NCBI GenBank assembly: GCA_050123375.1
Contig: JASFHF010000008.1
Span: 1 to 53,870 of the forward strand
DNA: 53,870 nt
Source: JASFHF01 sp050123375
GTDB lineage: Bacteria; Pseudomonadota; Gammaproteobacteria; UBA12402
Direction: 5' to 3'
Shown: in pieces, positions 9,003-18,418 of the stretch
How the letters are laid out: every line of letters begins with the position of its first letter
Position numbering within the stretch: the stretch's first letter is position 1
Notes under the pieces: model-generated
The model's database searches: none
Told to the model about the DNA's origin: nothing
Seen by the model: the letters and a program-made list of their open reading frames with translations, nothing else
Made by a program: the position numbers and the translations under genes

Positions 9003-12000
9003 TAAAACGTATTATTTTTTACACTATATTCATAATATTAATTGCAATTGTGTTGCTAACCTCCACCACTGTTGGAATACGCTCAACTATTTTTATTGCT
9101 AATATATTTATGCCCGGGAAATTAAATATTCAAACTATTCATGGATCCATGGTACAAAATATTTATCTAACCAACTTAAATTACCAATGGGACAACAATA
9201 AAATATTTATCCACAAAACACAATTACGTTTACAGCCACTGCAATTATTGCTTGGAAAAATTTATCTTAAAAATTTACAAGCAGATCAAATAGTAATACA
9301 ACACAGCAACAAAGTCATTGCCAGAATTGACAGCATACAAGCCAAAGCCAAACTCAAAAAATCATTGATTGATATCCAACAATTAATTTTTGCAGGCCGG
9401 CCCTATTCTGGTAATTTATCCGGCTCGGTTCATTTAACCAAAAATTATCAAACCAATTTACATGGCCAACTTGTTGCAAAAATATCAGGATATCAGCCAA
9501 TCAAAACAAAAATTAGCATAACCGGCAATTTAACCGATCAAATGCTGATGCAAATAGATATCAATCATGATCACAATGCACAAATTCTCGCTTCTTTTAC
9601 CAATTTTCTTAATCAAGGACCAATCAAAATTAATGGTCACTGGAACAATCTAATTATTCCTATCAGCGCAACTAACGCTATGGAAAGCAAATCAGGAATG
9701 TTAACCGTACGCGGAACTTTAAATAACTATACCATCTATGCTAACACCGATATTAGTGGTGATTACATTCCAAAAGGTTATTACAACATCTATGGTACCG
9801 GCAACTCCAATGCAGTCAGCTTAACCACAATTAACATCAATACTTTAGACGGCAAAATAAATGGCAACTTAAATCTAAGCTGGAAACCAAATTTTACATT
9901 GCAAACTAATCTACAAGCAACTCACATTAATCCAGCAATTAAGTGGCCGCAATGGAACGGTGACATCAATGGATCTTTAACTCTGTATAAAGAAAAATCT
10001 GCTGACAAGCATGTACTTAATTTAACTATAAATAATTTGCATGGAAGCTGGCGTAAACAGCCATTGGATGGTTACTTTAAAATTACCAAAACCAACAATA
10101 CCACTGTAATTGACAGCAGCCGTCTGCGTGCTGGAAACAACTCAATTAGTCTAAATGGTAATTTAAACCATGATTGGCATGGCAATCTAATCATTAACGT
10201 CCCTAATCTAAAACAAGCTGTACCGCATGGCTCTGGATCATTGTTAGCTGATGTACAAATAACTAATTCGCAAAATGCGCCACAAATTAAAGGTAACATA
10301 ACCGCTAATAATCTAAGTATTTTCAACCTTCATGCGAAAAAATTAATTGCCAACGCTAATCTTAACATGGCGCCAAAGGGTATTAGTAATATAAGTTTAT
10401 CCAGTCAGGATTTTAATTATCATTTGTTACACTGTAAAGATTTTGATTTAAACTTAAATGGACATACAGGTCAACATACTTTATTAGCTAAAGTTAATAC
10501 ACAAGCTGGAACATATTCATTAAAATTAACTGGCAAATTCATTCAAAAACAATGGCAGGCTCAGCTGCAACAACTTAATATACAAGATACTAATTTAGGT
10601 CAGTGGCATTTAAACAAAACTGTTCCAATAACTATTGGGCAAAATAAATTAATAATTAATCCATTTTGCTTACAAACATCATACGGCACAGGAAAAATCT
10701 GCGGAAAAATTGATGCGAAAAAAGCTGATCATTTAACCGGATACCTCAAAATAAATTTTCCTTATTTATCCGCATTTTCTAACTTAACACCATCGCAGAT
10801 TAACGATGTTAAAGGGACTTTTACCGTAAACACTAAATTAGCAGGTACTCTTACCCAGCCATTGTTAATTGGCAGCGCAAAAATTATTAATGCATCTGCA
10901 AAAATCAAACCGCTCGGCATTACTTTAAACGCCATTAATTTAACCACAAATATTAACCAAAATGGAGAAATTCAACTTAAAGGAAGCGCAACGTCCGGAC
11001 ACGGCAAAATTAACTTCGATGGCACTTCGATTTTATGGCAAAATTTTTCACCATCACAACTTAATATTCACGGCAATAATATTTTGCTGATCAATAATCA
11101 AGATTACAATATCACCGCTTCACCGCAATTAAATATTAGTTATTATCACCCAGCTTTTACTATTACCGGTAACATTGTAATACCGCATGCTTTAATTAAA
11201 GTAGAAGATTTTACTAATATTACCACTCTACCAGATAATACTATTATTATAAATAAACAAGATGAAATAAAGAAATCTAAATATAAATACGATTTGAAAA
11301 TTAAAATTGCATTAGGACACGACATTAAAATTGATACTTCAAGTTTAGATGCACAACTTGCCGGCCAACTCGAAATTAATTATGCTTCCATGCAGCCTGC
11401 CGTAGCAACTGGCGAACTAAATATAATTAACGGAACTTATACTGCATATAATCAAAAATTAAAAATTGAAAAAGGAAGCTTACTTTTTACTGGAGGTTTG
11501 ATTAGTAATCCAAGATTGGATATCCGCGCCAGCAAAACCATTAATACTTATGCTAAACCTGTTAGAACAACACAAATTCAACCCGGACAAACATTCGGTG
11601 CCATTTCAGATTTGCAACGCTTAACTGTTGGTGTACAAGTTTCCGGAACACTACAACGGCCAAAACTACAATTATTTTCTGACCCCGGCGGTTTAAGTGA
11701 CACAGATATTTTATCGTACTTAATACTTAATACTTCAGCCAATCAAGCAACCAGCAGTCAAACACAAACGCTGTTTAAGACCGCACAATTGATGGGTAGC
11801 GGCGGCACCAACGTTATTAGCCAAATGCAGCAAACTTTTGGTTTAACTGATTTTGGTATTGGACAAGAAGCGCTGCCATCATCTACAGATAGCCAATCAC
11901 TCGCAGTACAACCAGCATTCGGCATAGGAAAATACATTACCCCAAAACTTTATATGCATTACAGTATCGGCATTTCTTACCCGGTTAGTGTACTAAACTT

Positions 12001-12094
12001 AACTTACTACTTTTCACGTTTATTTACTATACAAACCCAAACCAGCAGCGTTGACCAAGGAGCTGATGTGTTTTATACGTTTGAGAGTAATTAA
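8999..12094 (+). CDS. tamB: Translocation and assembly module subunit TamB
   Basis: A 1031-residue AsmA-like/DUF490 protein anchored in the inner membrane by one N-terminal segment (about residues 4-26) with a long periplasmic beta-repeat groove. The C-terminal DUF490 domain is recognisable by 'GELNIINGTYTAYNQKL', 'GGLISNPRLDIRA' and 'DILSYLILN', ending in a beta-strand motif for contact with TamA. It is shorter than E. coli TamB (1259) but within the family range. It overlaps tamA by four bases. Asn/Ile/Lys-rich composition reflects the AT-rich genome. Substrates cannot be read from sequence. Confidence 0.95.
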   Translation: MIKRIIFYTIFIILIAIVLLTSTTVGIRSTIFIANIFMPGKLNIQTIHGSMVQNIYLTNLNYQWDNNKIFIHKTQLRLQPLQLLLGKIYLKNLQADQIVIQHSNKVIARIDSIQAKAKLKKSLIDIQQLIFAGRPYSGNLSGSVHLTKNYQTNLHGQLVAKISGYQPIKTKISITGNLTDQMLMQIDINHDHNAQILASFTNFLNQGPIKINGHWNNLIIPISATNAMESKSGMLTVRGTLNNYTIYANTDISGDYIPKGYYNIYGTGNSNAVSLTTININTLDGKINGNLNLSWKPNFTLQTNLQATHINPAIKWPQWNGDINGSLTLYKEKSADKHVLNLTINNLHGSWRKQPLDGYFKITKTNNTTVIDSSRLRAGNNSISLNGNLNHDWHGNLIINVPNLKQAVPHGSGSLLADVQITNSQNAPQIKGNITANNLSIFNLHAKKLIANANLNMAPKGISNISLSSQDFNYHLLHCKDFDLNLNGHTGQHTLLAKVNTQAGTYSLKLTGKFIQKQWQAQLQQLNIQDTNLGQWHLNKTVPITIGQNKLIINPFCLQTSYGTGKICGKIDAKKADHLTGYLKINFPYLSAFSNLTPSQINDVKGTFTVNTKLAGTLTQPLLIGSAKIINASAKIKPLGITLNAINLTTNINQNGEIQLKGSATSGHGKINFDGTSILWQNFSPSQLNIHGNNILLINNQDYNITASPQLNISYYHPAFTITGNIVIPHALIKVEDFTNITTLPDNTIIINKQDEIKKSKYKYDLKIKIALGHDIKIDTSSLDAQLAGQLEINYASMQPAVATGELNIINGTYTAYNQKLKIEKGSLLFTGGLISNPRLDIRASKTINTYAKPVRTTQIQPGQTFGAISDLQRLTVGVQVSGTLQRPKLQLFSDPGGLSDTDILSYLILNTSANQATSSQTQTLFKTAQLMGSGGTNVISQMQQTFGLTDFGIGQEALPSSTDSQSLAVQPAFGIGKYITPKLYMHYSIGISYPVSVLNLTYYFSRLFTIQTQTSSVDQGADVFYTFESN

Positions 12095-12370
12095 TTTAGA
12101 ATTTAATTTTAGCTGTGTATACATTTCGAACCTCAAACTGCCTGGATACCAAAAAAACCTGAACAAAAATAATCCGGAAATAATCCGGAAATTTAATATA
12201 CAACTGCTCATATGGCAGAAGCGACAGCCGAGCAACTATCAAGTGGCAAATTAGCTCATTAAGGATGTTCCATTCCATTAAAGCCCATTGAACAGCTACA
12301 AGTGTGTTTTTCTTAAATTATCAATGAGTTATTCTTTAATTTCACCTATAAAATTTAAATTTATGCAGCC

Positions 12371-12424
12371 TGCTGCTGCACTTTGGTAATCTTAGGATGC
12401 TTCCAGCCTCCGGTAACTACATAA
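12371..12424 (-). repeat. Duplicated 3' end of yhdP (distal copy)
   Basis: These 54 bases match 14351-14404, the last codons of yhdP, with one mismatch (G/A at 12412). On the minus strand they encode the yhdP C-terminal 'YVVTGGWKHPKITKVQQQ'. The two copies are in direct orientation, 1980 bp apart, and bracket the 517-aa orphan gene. This suggests the orphan gene was inserted next to the yhdP terminus with duplication, or that a recombination event duplicated the junction. Confidence 0.85.
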
Positions 12425-12635
12425 AGAAAAAAAACCTTTGTACACGACAAAAATTGGAGCATAGTACATAACTTATTGATATATAAGACAATTATTTTTG
12501 TCTGATTGTCATCCCGCGGCTTGACCGCGGGATCCAGAAAATGATGTAATTTAGCGCTGGATCCCGCGGTCAAGCCGCGGGATGACAGTATTTGTATTTT
12601 CTATAAATTTTTGTCGTGTACAAAGAAAAAAAACC
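12423..12635. mobile_element. MITE-like block with 14-bp direct repeats and inverted ends
   Basis: Identical 14-base sequences (AAAG-A8-CC) occur at 12423-12436 and 12622-12635, as for a target-site duplication. Just inside are 18-bp perfect inverted repeats, 12438-12455 and 12606-12623, beginning TTGTACACGACAAAAATT. The interior holds a complete Family B palindrome (12508-12586). There is no coding capacity. The right inverted repeat slightly overlaps the direct repeat, so exact ends are ambiguous. Confidence 0.6.
12508..12586. repeat. Family B CCGCGG palindrome (complete copy)
   Basis: Perfect 30-bp arms at 12508-12537 and 12557-12586, identical in sequence to the arms at 7076-7154; only the 19-base loop differs. 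It lies inside the MITE-like block between tamB and the 517-aa gene. Confidence 0.9.
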
Positions 12636-12649
12636 ATTTTTGTTCAATA

Positions 12650-12682
12650 TTTAAGCTTTTCTTAAGAAATGTGCCCTATAAT
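12650..12682 (+). promoter_or_regulatory. PmrA-box promoter upstream of the 517-aa orphan gene
   Basis: TTTAAG (12650-12655), five bases, CTTAAG (12661-12666), ten bases, then a perfect -10 TATAAT (12677-12682). Half-site spacing is 11 bp, identical to the sites at 3452, 25680, 38402 and 40181. The start codon is 47 bases beyond the -10. Confidence 0.85.
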
Positions 12683-12728
12683 AATTGTGAAAACCTGTTA
12701 AATAAATGATAAATAAGAGAACTAAATT

Positions 12729-14282
12729 ATGCCTAGATACTGTTGGACTATAATAGATATACCTAGTGGTACGAAGTACAAAGATTTAGACAGCACCGTA
12801 AAAACTGCCATTCAATCTCCGGACATGCGCATAACTAATTGTCACATGTGGGAAACCTATAAACAATATGAAGAAGCTACAGTAAATTGGCCATTTACTC
12901 CATGGCGGAATATACCCATTAAAATTAATGATCAAGGACAAGTTATATCATATGTGAAGAACACATATATTATGAATAACCGCGATGAAGTCATTCTAAA
13001 TCCTTCAATACAATTGGGAGAAGAAAATCGTGGAATAATTTCAAATTTTTTTGAGGGAAATAATATTAATAATATTGTTATTAACAAAGCACAAAGTACG
13101 CATACCAAATCTGTACACAAATCTGTATCAGAATCCATATTAAAATTAAACACACACTATAAAAAAAGAAATTTAAAAGAAGCACTTAAAGAAATGAAAA
13201 TATGGATAGATGAGTTAGATAAAAAGAATCATAAAAAAAGCGCAGCGATAAAAGCATTTTATAGAATATATAATGATAAATTCACTTATGTAGACTCTAC
13301 GAGCAAAATTACGATTAAAAATGCCTTAGCGCTGATATGGATCGGAACAAATGATAAAAACGCGCAAAAACAAAACATACTTAGCAATAATGATATTAAA
13401 GAACGACGTAATAGATTAATTCAGCATTTATATGAAGTACAAAGAGGATATAATATTTCAAAAAACAATGTTGATGATATGAGTAAATTTGATAGACCAA
13501 TTTGTGCTGGTGGATCATTCAATAAAATAGTAAATTCACTAAATGGATCTCATGATTGCGTTGAAATATATTTTGTTACTAAAGCAACTATTTTGCTCAA
13601 AATAGAAGCTGTTTTAAACAACCTAATACAAGAAATACCTAGAAAAATACCTGAGGAAAAACAAAAATCGATGTTCAAAAGTTGGACTAAAGAAAATGGT
13701 ATGCCTGATGAATTACAGAAATACATTAAGTCAAACTTGCAATCGGAGGTAGAAACAAAAATCCAGATCGAATTTAAAGATTTTGCTAATAAAGAAACAA
13801 TTGAACAGGCACTAAAAGAGACTTTTGATTGCATGAAATTTTTCCCTCCATTAAAAATCAACATACAGAGTCAAAAGAAAAGTTCGATGGAACATAAAAA
13901 ACCAAATACATCAGACAATCGCATTCAAAATGAAAATTTAACAAAGCCTAAGAAACATAAACACAATACTATAAATAGAGATAAACCTGCATTTAGAACC
14001 TCTTCTAATGATTTCTTTCAAGCTATTGGGACTTTAATTGGTGAATGTATTTCTCCGCTTGTAGCATTATTTGCTATTAAAAACACAAAAAAACTGTTAA
14101 AAAAATATGCTCATAAATCTGCTACCCTTAGATATATGGGTGGAACATGTAATTCATTTCAAAGCGGATTTTTTGATGGGGCTTTTCTAATAACAGCCCG
14201 TTATAATAAAGCATATGACAAAGCATATGATGAAAAACTCAATGCCTTGAGTAATATCAACAAGACACCTGCTCTAAAATAG
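12729..14282 (+). CDS. Orphan protein, candidate PmrA-regulated effector (517 aa)
   Basis: No family assigned. The 517-residue protein has a distinctive central block, about residues 215-300: 'RRNRLIQHLYEVQRGYN', then 'DRPICAGGSFNKIVNSL', then 'SHDCVEIYFVTKATI'. I have the impression that similar blocks occur in orphan proteins of Legionella-like bacteria, but this needs a search. A basic low-complexity linker (about residues 385-425) precedes a C-terminal region with a hydrophobic stretch ('IGTLIGECISPLVALFAI', near residue 440) that could contact membranes. There is no signal peptide. ATG 12729 follows an AAGAGA element. A PmrA box lies upstream, and 54-bp copies of the yhdP terminus bracket the gene, suggesting insertion. 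A Dot/Icm-type effector is inferred from context. Confidence 0.7.
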   Translation: MPRYCWTIIDIPSGTKYKDLDSTVKTAIQSPDMRITNCHMWETYKQYEEATVNWPFTPWRNIPIKINDQGQVISYVKNTYIMNNRDEVILNPSIQLGEENRGIISNFFEGNNINNIVINKAQSTHTKSVHKSVSESILKLNTHYKKRNLKEALKEMKIWIDELDKKNHKKSAAIKAFYRIYNDKFTYVDSTSKITIKNALALIWIGTNDKNAQKQNILSNNDIKERRNRLIQHLYEVQRGYNISKNNVDDMSKFDRPICAGGSFNKIVNSLNGSHDCVEIYFVTKATILLKIEAVLNNLIQEIPRKIPEEKQKSMFKSWTKENGMPDELQKYIKSNLQSEVETKIQIEFKDFANKETIEQALKETFDCMKFFPPLKINIQSQKKSSMEHKKPNTSDNRIQNENLTKPKKHKHNTINRDKPAFRTSSNDFFQAIGTLIGECISPLVALFAIKNTKKLLKKYAHKSATLRYMGGTCNSFQSGFFDGAFLITARYNKAYDKAYDEKLNALSNINKTPALK

Positions 14283-14337
14283 GATAGGCAATAAGTATAA
14301 TTCTTAGCGATTATTTTGCGCAAATAGGGTTTTAAAT

Positions 14338-17300
14338 TTAAGCCGCTTGTTGCTGCTGCACTTTGGTAATCTTAGGATGCTTCCAGCCTCCAGTAACTAC
14401 ATAATGATAAGTAGCAATTTGATCAATTACTTTGCCCAAAACTTTATTAGCTAAAAATGCAGTAACCCCAACAATCGGTCCGCCAATAATTCCAGCAACA
14501 ACCGGCACACTAGAAGTAATATACGGAGTAATTGCTAAACGCAAATTTAAATTATGCATTAACATATTCACATCACCTAAAATATCAATTGATGCTACTG
14601 CACCATTAAAATTTAGGTTTTTGATATTTATTTTACCATTACGTAAACTCAATGACCCTTGCATTTTGTTAAAACTATAACCGTCTTGAAATAAATCAGA
14701 AAATCCACCTGTTAAAAATCGATTAACACTCAATAAAGTTAAAATGCGTCCTAAATTCATTGACTGATTAGCATTTTCACCAATACCGGTAATTTGCCCT
14801 TTACCTAAATGCATATAAACATCTCCTACCGCATGTTGTATATCCAAGTGATAAATAACATTAGGCCAAATCAAATTAAATTGTGCACTTCCCTCTTCTA
14901 TAACTAAACCCGAATGAATGTTTAATGCTGTAAGCAACGGCATAATATTATTACTTTCGATATCTCCACGCATCATACTTTGATATTTACCATCAGATAA
15001 CTTTTTCCAGTATCCCTGTGTTGATACTGAATAAGTAGGCGAACTAATATCAAAAGATTTAATTTGTGCAATATTTTTAGAAGTGCGCAAAGATAAATTA
15101 ACTTTTCCAAGATCTTGTTGTCCAAAAACAAAATCATCAATTTTTATATCCATCGGCGGCACCTCTGCAGGTTCAAGCAAACTTGTTTTATTTGCCGCAA
15201 ATTCTGTTGGCATCAATTTAAGATACTTTAAATTAATTTTTAGCGCGCGCTGCGGATAATCGTCAGGCATTACTATATTACCAGTAATATTATCATTTAC
15301 CACTTTGAGCAGCCATGCTGTAGAACTCGGCTTAAAATTAATAATTAGATTATTAAACTGTTTATTTAAAAATTTAATTGTTGCAACCTTGAGATTAACC
15401 TCACGTAAAATTTTCTTAATCTTACTCATCAATTGAATTTTATTATTTGCAGTACCTACTTCCTTATGATTCTGCAAGAAATTGCGCCACACCCGCCAAT
15501 TAAAAGTTGGCAAAGAACCATCAACATACAAACCTGGCAATTGCTGCCATGTACCTTGTCCGGTACCAAAATGAATATTAGCGCTATAAAAATAAGGATG
15601 ATGATTTTTGAAATGCCATTGTAAAGCAGCGCTTAAAGTATCATCAAGATTAATCTTAGCTTTTATCGGCGTAGAGCTGCTGCTCTCCAAAATGTGCGAT
15701 TCATCTCTTTGCTTTTCATCCTGCGGCTTGACCACGGGATCCAGAAGTAATTCAGTTTCTTGCTGGATCCCGTGATTCCTCCGGTTAACAAACTGAGTCG
15801 TGGGACTGGCTTCATACTGAACCGCGGGATGAAACCAGGTTTTAAGTTTCGTATTTTCAACAGTGATCGGGATAGCATTACCAAATTGTATCTGCATCGA
15901 AAACGGATCTATTTGTTGAGCTGTTTTAGCCAATGGAGCTGGTAAATCCATTGCAATTCCCTGTAAATCCGATGTAATATTCAATAAATAATTCGCTTTA
16001 CCAGTTAAACCTGTCGGCATCGACACAAATTCAGCAGTATAGTTAGTTTTTCCATGTATAAATGGAAAATCTAACCAATGAAAATTATTTTTTAAAGTTA
16101 CCATATCAATCCGGCTTTCTAAATGAATTTTATTTTGCTGATTTTTACCAATAACCCGAAAAAATTGTGCAGTTATTTTTGCCGGATAATTAAATATTTT
16201 TGCCTGCAAATTTTGTGACCATAATTTGTTTTCAGTAAATAATAATTTACCATTTAATTCCTGGAATCCTAAATTCCATGCAGGCAGCTCAAAATCATTT
16301 TGTTGTAAAACTGCAGCGCCAGATAATTTAACTGCCGATGGTTTTTCAACAGGTAAAAACATATTAAAATTCAAATTAACCATGCCAGCAGCTTCTGCTG
16401 ATTGCACTACTTGATTAAACATCTTATGCAAATCATTACTACCAACATAATGTAAGATATCAGATGCATTACTTGCAATCGAAGTCGTTAATTTTACTAC
16501 CGCCGGTTTTTTGCCAATGTCATTAATGGCAACATGCATACTTTTAATGTTGCTTTTAAAAACTTTTCCCTTAATTAAATCACAATTTAGATTACGATCT
16601 TTAATCTTTAAATCAGCATCAATATTGTCTGCATCAGGCCAACCATCAGCATAATGCAGCGAAGTATTTCGAAACTTTGAATCAACAATAAAAACTCCTT
16701 CATGATGGTCAAAAGGAAAATCGTTTAGTTTACCTCTCAAAATTACTTTACCAATAACACCATCACCTCGTACAAATGCATTACCTAACCAATGCGCCAA
16801 TTTTGGCGTAAACATTTTCATCGGTAAATATTTATTGATTATCGACGAATCATGCAAATCGAACTCAGCCAATAAACTTATCATTGGATTATCGAATTTA
16901 TTCGCCGGAAACAACATAGCCACATGAGTATTAATCGCAGACTCGGAATTATTTACAGATAAATCATCACTTTTTACCCACCAACTTTTATCCTGCATTT
17001 GCGACCATTGTACATGACCTGACATTTTATTAAATATGACAGGCGCGGAAAATAATTTGCCAAAATTAAAATAAGAATTATTAGACATAATATGCAAACT
17101 GCCATTACCTGACCGTAGCTTAAGATCACCAGAAATATTTTTCGCCCCTGGAATATGCTGCCAATATTGTGTGGCAACCTGATTAAGCTGTGCAGACAAA
17201 TCATAATTATTAATCTGATTAAAATTACCATGATGAACAAATTTTACGTTAATCAATTCGCCACTGGGATTTAAGTGAGATAACAAATTACGTGTATTGG

Positions 17301-18417
17301 TTGGCAAAAAATTATTATGCGCAAACAAGAACGGTAAACTTTCTAAATAAAAATAGTGCGACCAAAAATATTGCCTAACCCCATGCTTATCATGTTGAAC
17401 AATTAAAGCAAATTTATTTTCTGGCTCTACAACATTATTTATATCAAAATAAAAATGATCTGCTAATAATTTCCAACCTTGTTGAACCGGCTGCCATAAA
17501 AAATTACCTGATAATTTTGGTATTGTATATGCAGCATGTGAATGATCTAATGCGGTTAAATTTAATTTTTCAGCATGCAATAATGATTGCACAGATTTTA
17601 TTTGTCCTTGATTCCAATTAATCCAAAATTGCCCATTTAAAATACCATTATCAATTTGATATCCATATAATTTAAGTAATTGACACCATTTACTCAAATC
17701 TAAATTTTTTAATTTTGCATATAATGATGCTTGTAAAGTACCAAAGTTGACAAATTTCCCTTTAAAACCAAGATAAAAATCAAATGATGAAGAAGCATCT
17801 TGATTAACATAACCACCGCCATTAATAATATGTTGATGTTTCTGATTAGCAAACAATAAATTATGCAACAAAACATTACCAACTATTGCTTGGTTTTTAT
17901 ACCAAGTTACATGAACATTTTCCAGCAACAACCGCCTTCTCTTTGACAACCAATTAAAAATCTCTGAATAACCTAAGGCATGCCCATCATTTTTGTGATT
18001 AGTTTTTTTTATGGAATCAATCAGCTGAAATTTTACACTGTGCGTCTGGTTTTGATATATATTCAAATCTACTCCAGTAACAACAATATCATTCGGCTGT
18101 AATGTCCTGGTTAACAATGAACGAATAACACTAACATCAATTTTTAATTTATTTAAATGAAAAATAATTTGTTTTTTATCTGTATTAAAAATAGTAACGT
18201 CTTCTAATTGTAATTCCGGATGCAAACCACTCCACCAAGCCCTAACATACCCAATTTTTACCGGCTGGCGCAATAAACTGCTAGTCCAATTCTCAAATAA
18301 TTTTACATGTGAATTCAAAAGCGGCATTGATAACCGCGCAACCAGGAAAAAAACAGCAAAACCAGCTAGGAAAATAACTATTAAAGACAATGCGGCTTTT
18401 GCTAATTTAGATAACAT
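14338..18417 (-). CDS. yhdP: YhdP family AsmA-like envelope protein, with in-frame repeat insertion
   Basis: Large (1359 residues) AsmA-superfamily protein of the YhdP family (DUF3971 with a C-terminal AsmA_2-like region). It has one N-terminal membrane segment (about residues 7-30) and a long periplasmic body. In E. coli YhdP takes part, with TamB and YdbH, in anterograde phospholipid transport to the outer membrane. The C-terminus has the family 'GQITGIGENANQSMNLGRIL' region and 'VPVVAGIIGGPIVG'. Residues about 862-901 are encoded by a Family B palindrome (15716-15833) and are probably a foreign insert tolerated in a loop. ATG 18417 lies one base after the mreD stop, giving a mreC-mreD-yhdP operon. 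The last codons are duplicated at 12371-12424. Confidence 0.92.
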   Translation of the reverse strand: MLSKLAKAALSLIVIFLAGFAVFFLVARLSMPLLNSHVKLFENWTSSLLRQPVKIGYVRAWWSGLHPELQLEDVTIFNTDKKQIIFHLNKLKIDVSVIRSLLTRTLQPNDIVVTGVDLNIYQNQTHSVKFQLIDSIKKTNHKNDGHALGYSEIFNWLSKRRRLLLENVHVTWYKNQAIVGNVLLHNLLFANQKHQHIINGGGYVNQDASSSFDFYLGFKGKFVNFGTLQASLYAKLKNLDLSKWCQLLKLYGYQIDNGILNGQFWINWNQGQIKSVQSLLHAEKLNLTALDHSHAAYTIPKLSGNFLWQPVQQGWKLLADHFYFDINNVVEPENKFALIVQHDKHGVRQYFWSHYFYLESLPFLFAHNNFLPTNTRNLLSHLNPSGELINVKFVHHGNFNQINNYDLSAQLNQVATQYWQHIPGAKNISGDLKLRSGNGSLHIMSNNSYFNFGKLFSAPVIFNKMSGHVQWSQMQDKSWWVKSDDLSVNNSESAINTHVAMLFPANKFDNPMISLLAEFDLHDSSIINKYLPMKMFTPKLAHWLGNAFVRGDGVIGKVILRGKLNDFPFDHHEGVFIVDSKFRNTSLHYADGWPDADNIDADLKIKDRNLNCDLIKGKVFKSNIKSMHVAINDIGKKPAVVKLTTSIASNASDILHYVGSNDLHKMFNQVVQSAEAAGMVNLNFNMFLPVEKPSAVKLSGAAVLQQNDFELPAWNLGFQELNGKLLFTENKLWSQNLQAKIFNYPAKITAQFFRVIGKNQQNKIHLESRIDMVTLKNNFHWLDFPFIHGKTNYTAEFVSMPTGLTGKANYLLNITSDLQGIAMDLPAPLAKTAQQIDPFSMQIQFGNAIPITVENTKLKTWFHPAVQYEASPTTQFVNRRNHGIQQETELLLDPVVKPQDEKQRDESHILESSSSTPIKAKINLDDTLSAALQWHFKNHHPYFYSANIHFGTGQGTWQQLPGLYVDGSLPTFNWRVWRNFLQNHKEVGTANNKIQLMSKIKKILREVNLKVATIKFLNKQFNNLIINFKPSSTAWLLKVVNDNITGNIVMPDDYPQRALKINLKYLKLMPTEFAANKTSLLEPAEVPPMDIKIDDFVFGQQDLGKVNLSLRTSKNIAQIKSFDISSPTYSVSTQGYWKKLSDGKYQSMMRGDIESNNIMPLLTALNIHSGLVIEEGSAQFNLIWPNVIYHLDIQHAVGDVYMHLGKGQITGIGENANQSMNLGRILTLLSVNRFLTGGFSDLFQDGYSFNKMQGSLSLRNGKINIKNLNFNGAVASIDILGDVNMLMHNLNLRLAITPYITSSVPVVAGIIGGPIVGVTAFLANKVLGKVIDQIATYHYVVTGGWKHPKITKVQQQQAA
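14351..14404 (-). repeat. 3' end of yhdP (proximal copy of 54-bp direct repeat)
   Basis: Part of the yhdP coding sequence. It matches 12371-12424 with one mismatch. Sequence similarity fades on both sides, except for a shared TAAATTTA just 3' of the gene in both copies. Confidence 0.85.
15716..15833. repeat. Family B palindrome inserted in frame within yhdP
   Basis: A left arm like the other Family B copies (TCATCCTGCGGCTTGACC..., ending GGGATCCAG at about 15744) is followed by a right arm from 15763 (CTGGATCCCG...) that ends near 15833 with CCGCGGGATGA. The right side is expanded by a partial duplicate of the motif. The reading frame of yhdP is kept through the insert, which codes for about 40 polar residues. 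Confidence 0.8.
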
Positions 18418-18418
18418 A

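Larger units (their letters stand above)
12095..12728. other. Repeat-rich interval between tamB and the 517-aa gene
   Basis: Contents in order: about 270 bases with nothing recognised; a duplicated fragment of the yhdP 3' end (12371-12424); a MITE-like block flanked by 14-bp direct repeats (12423-12635) containing a Family B palindrome; and a PmrA-box promoter (12650-12682). Apparent minus-strand ORFs here are chimeras of these repeats. Confidence 0.7.

Noticed and set aside
12361..12573. 70-codon minus-strand frame ending like YhdP
   Set aside because: It is a chimera of the Family B palindrome, the MITE-like block and the duplicated yhdP tail; no ribosome-binding site and no independent homology.
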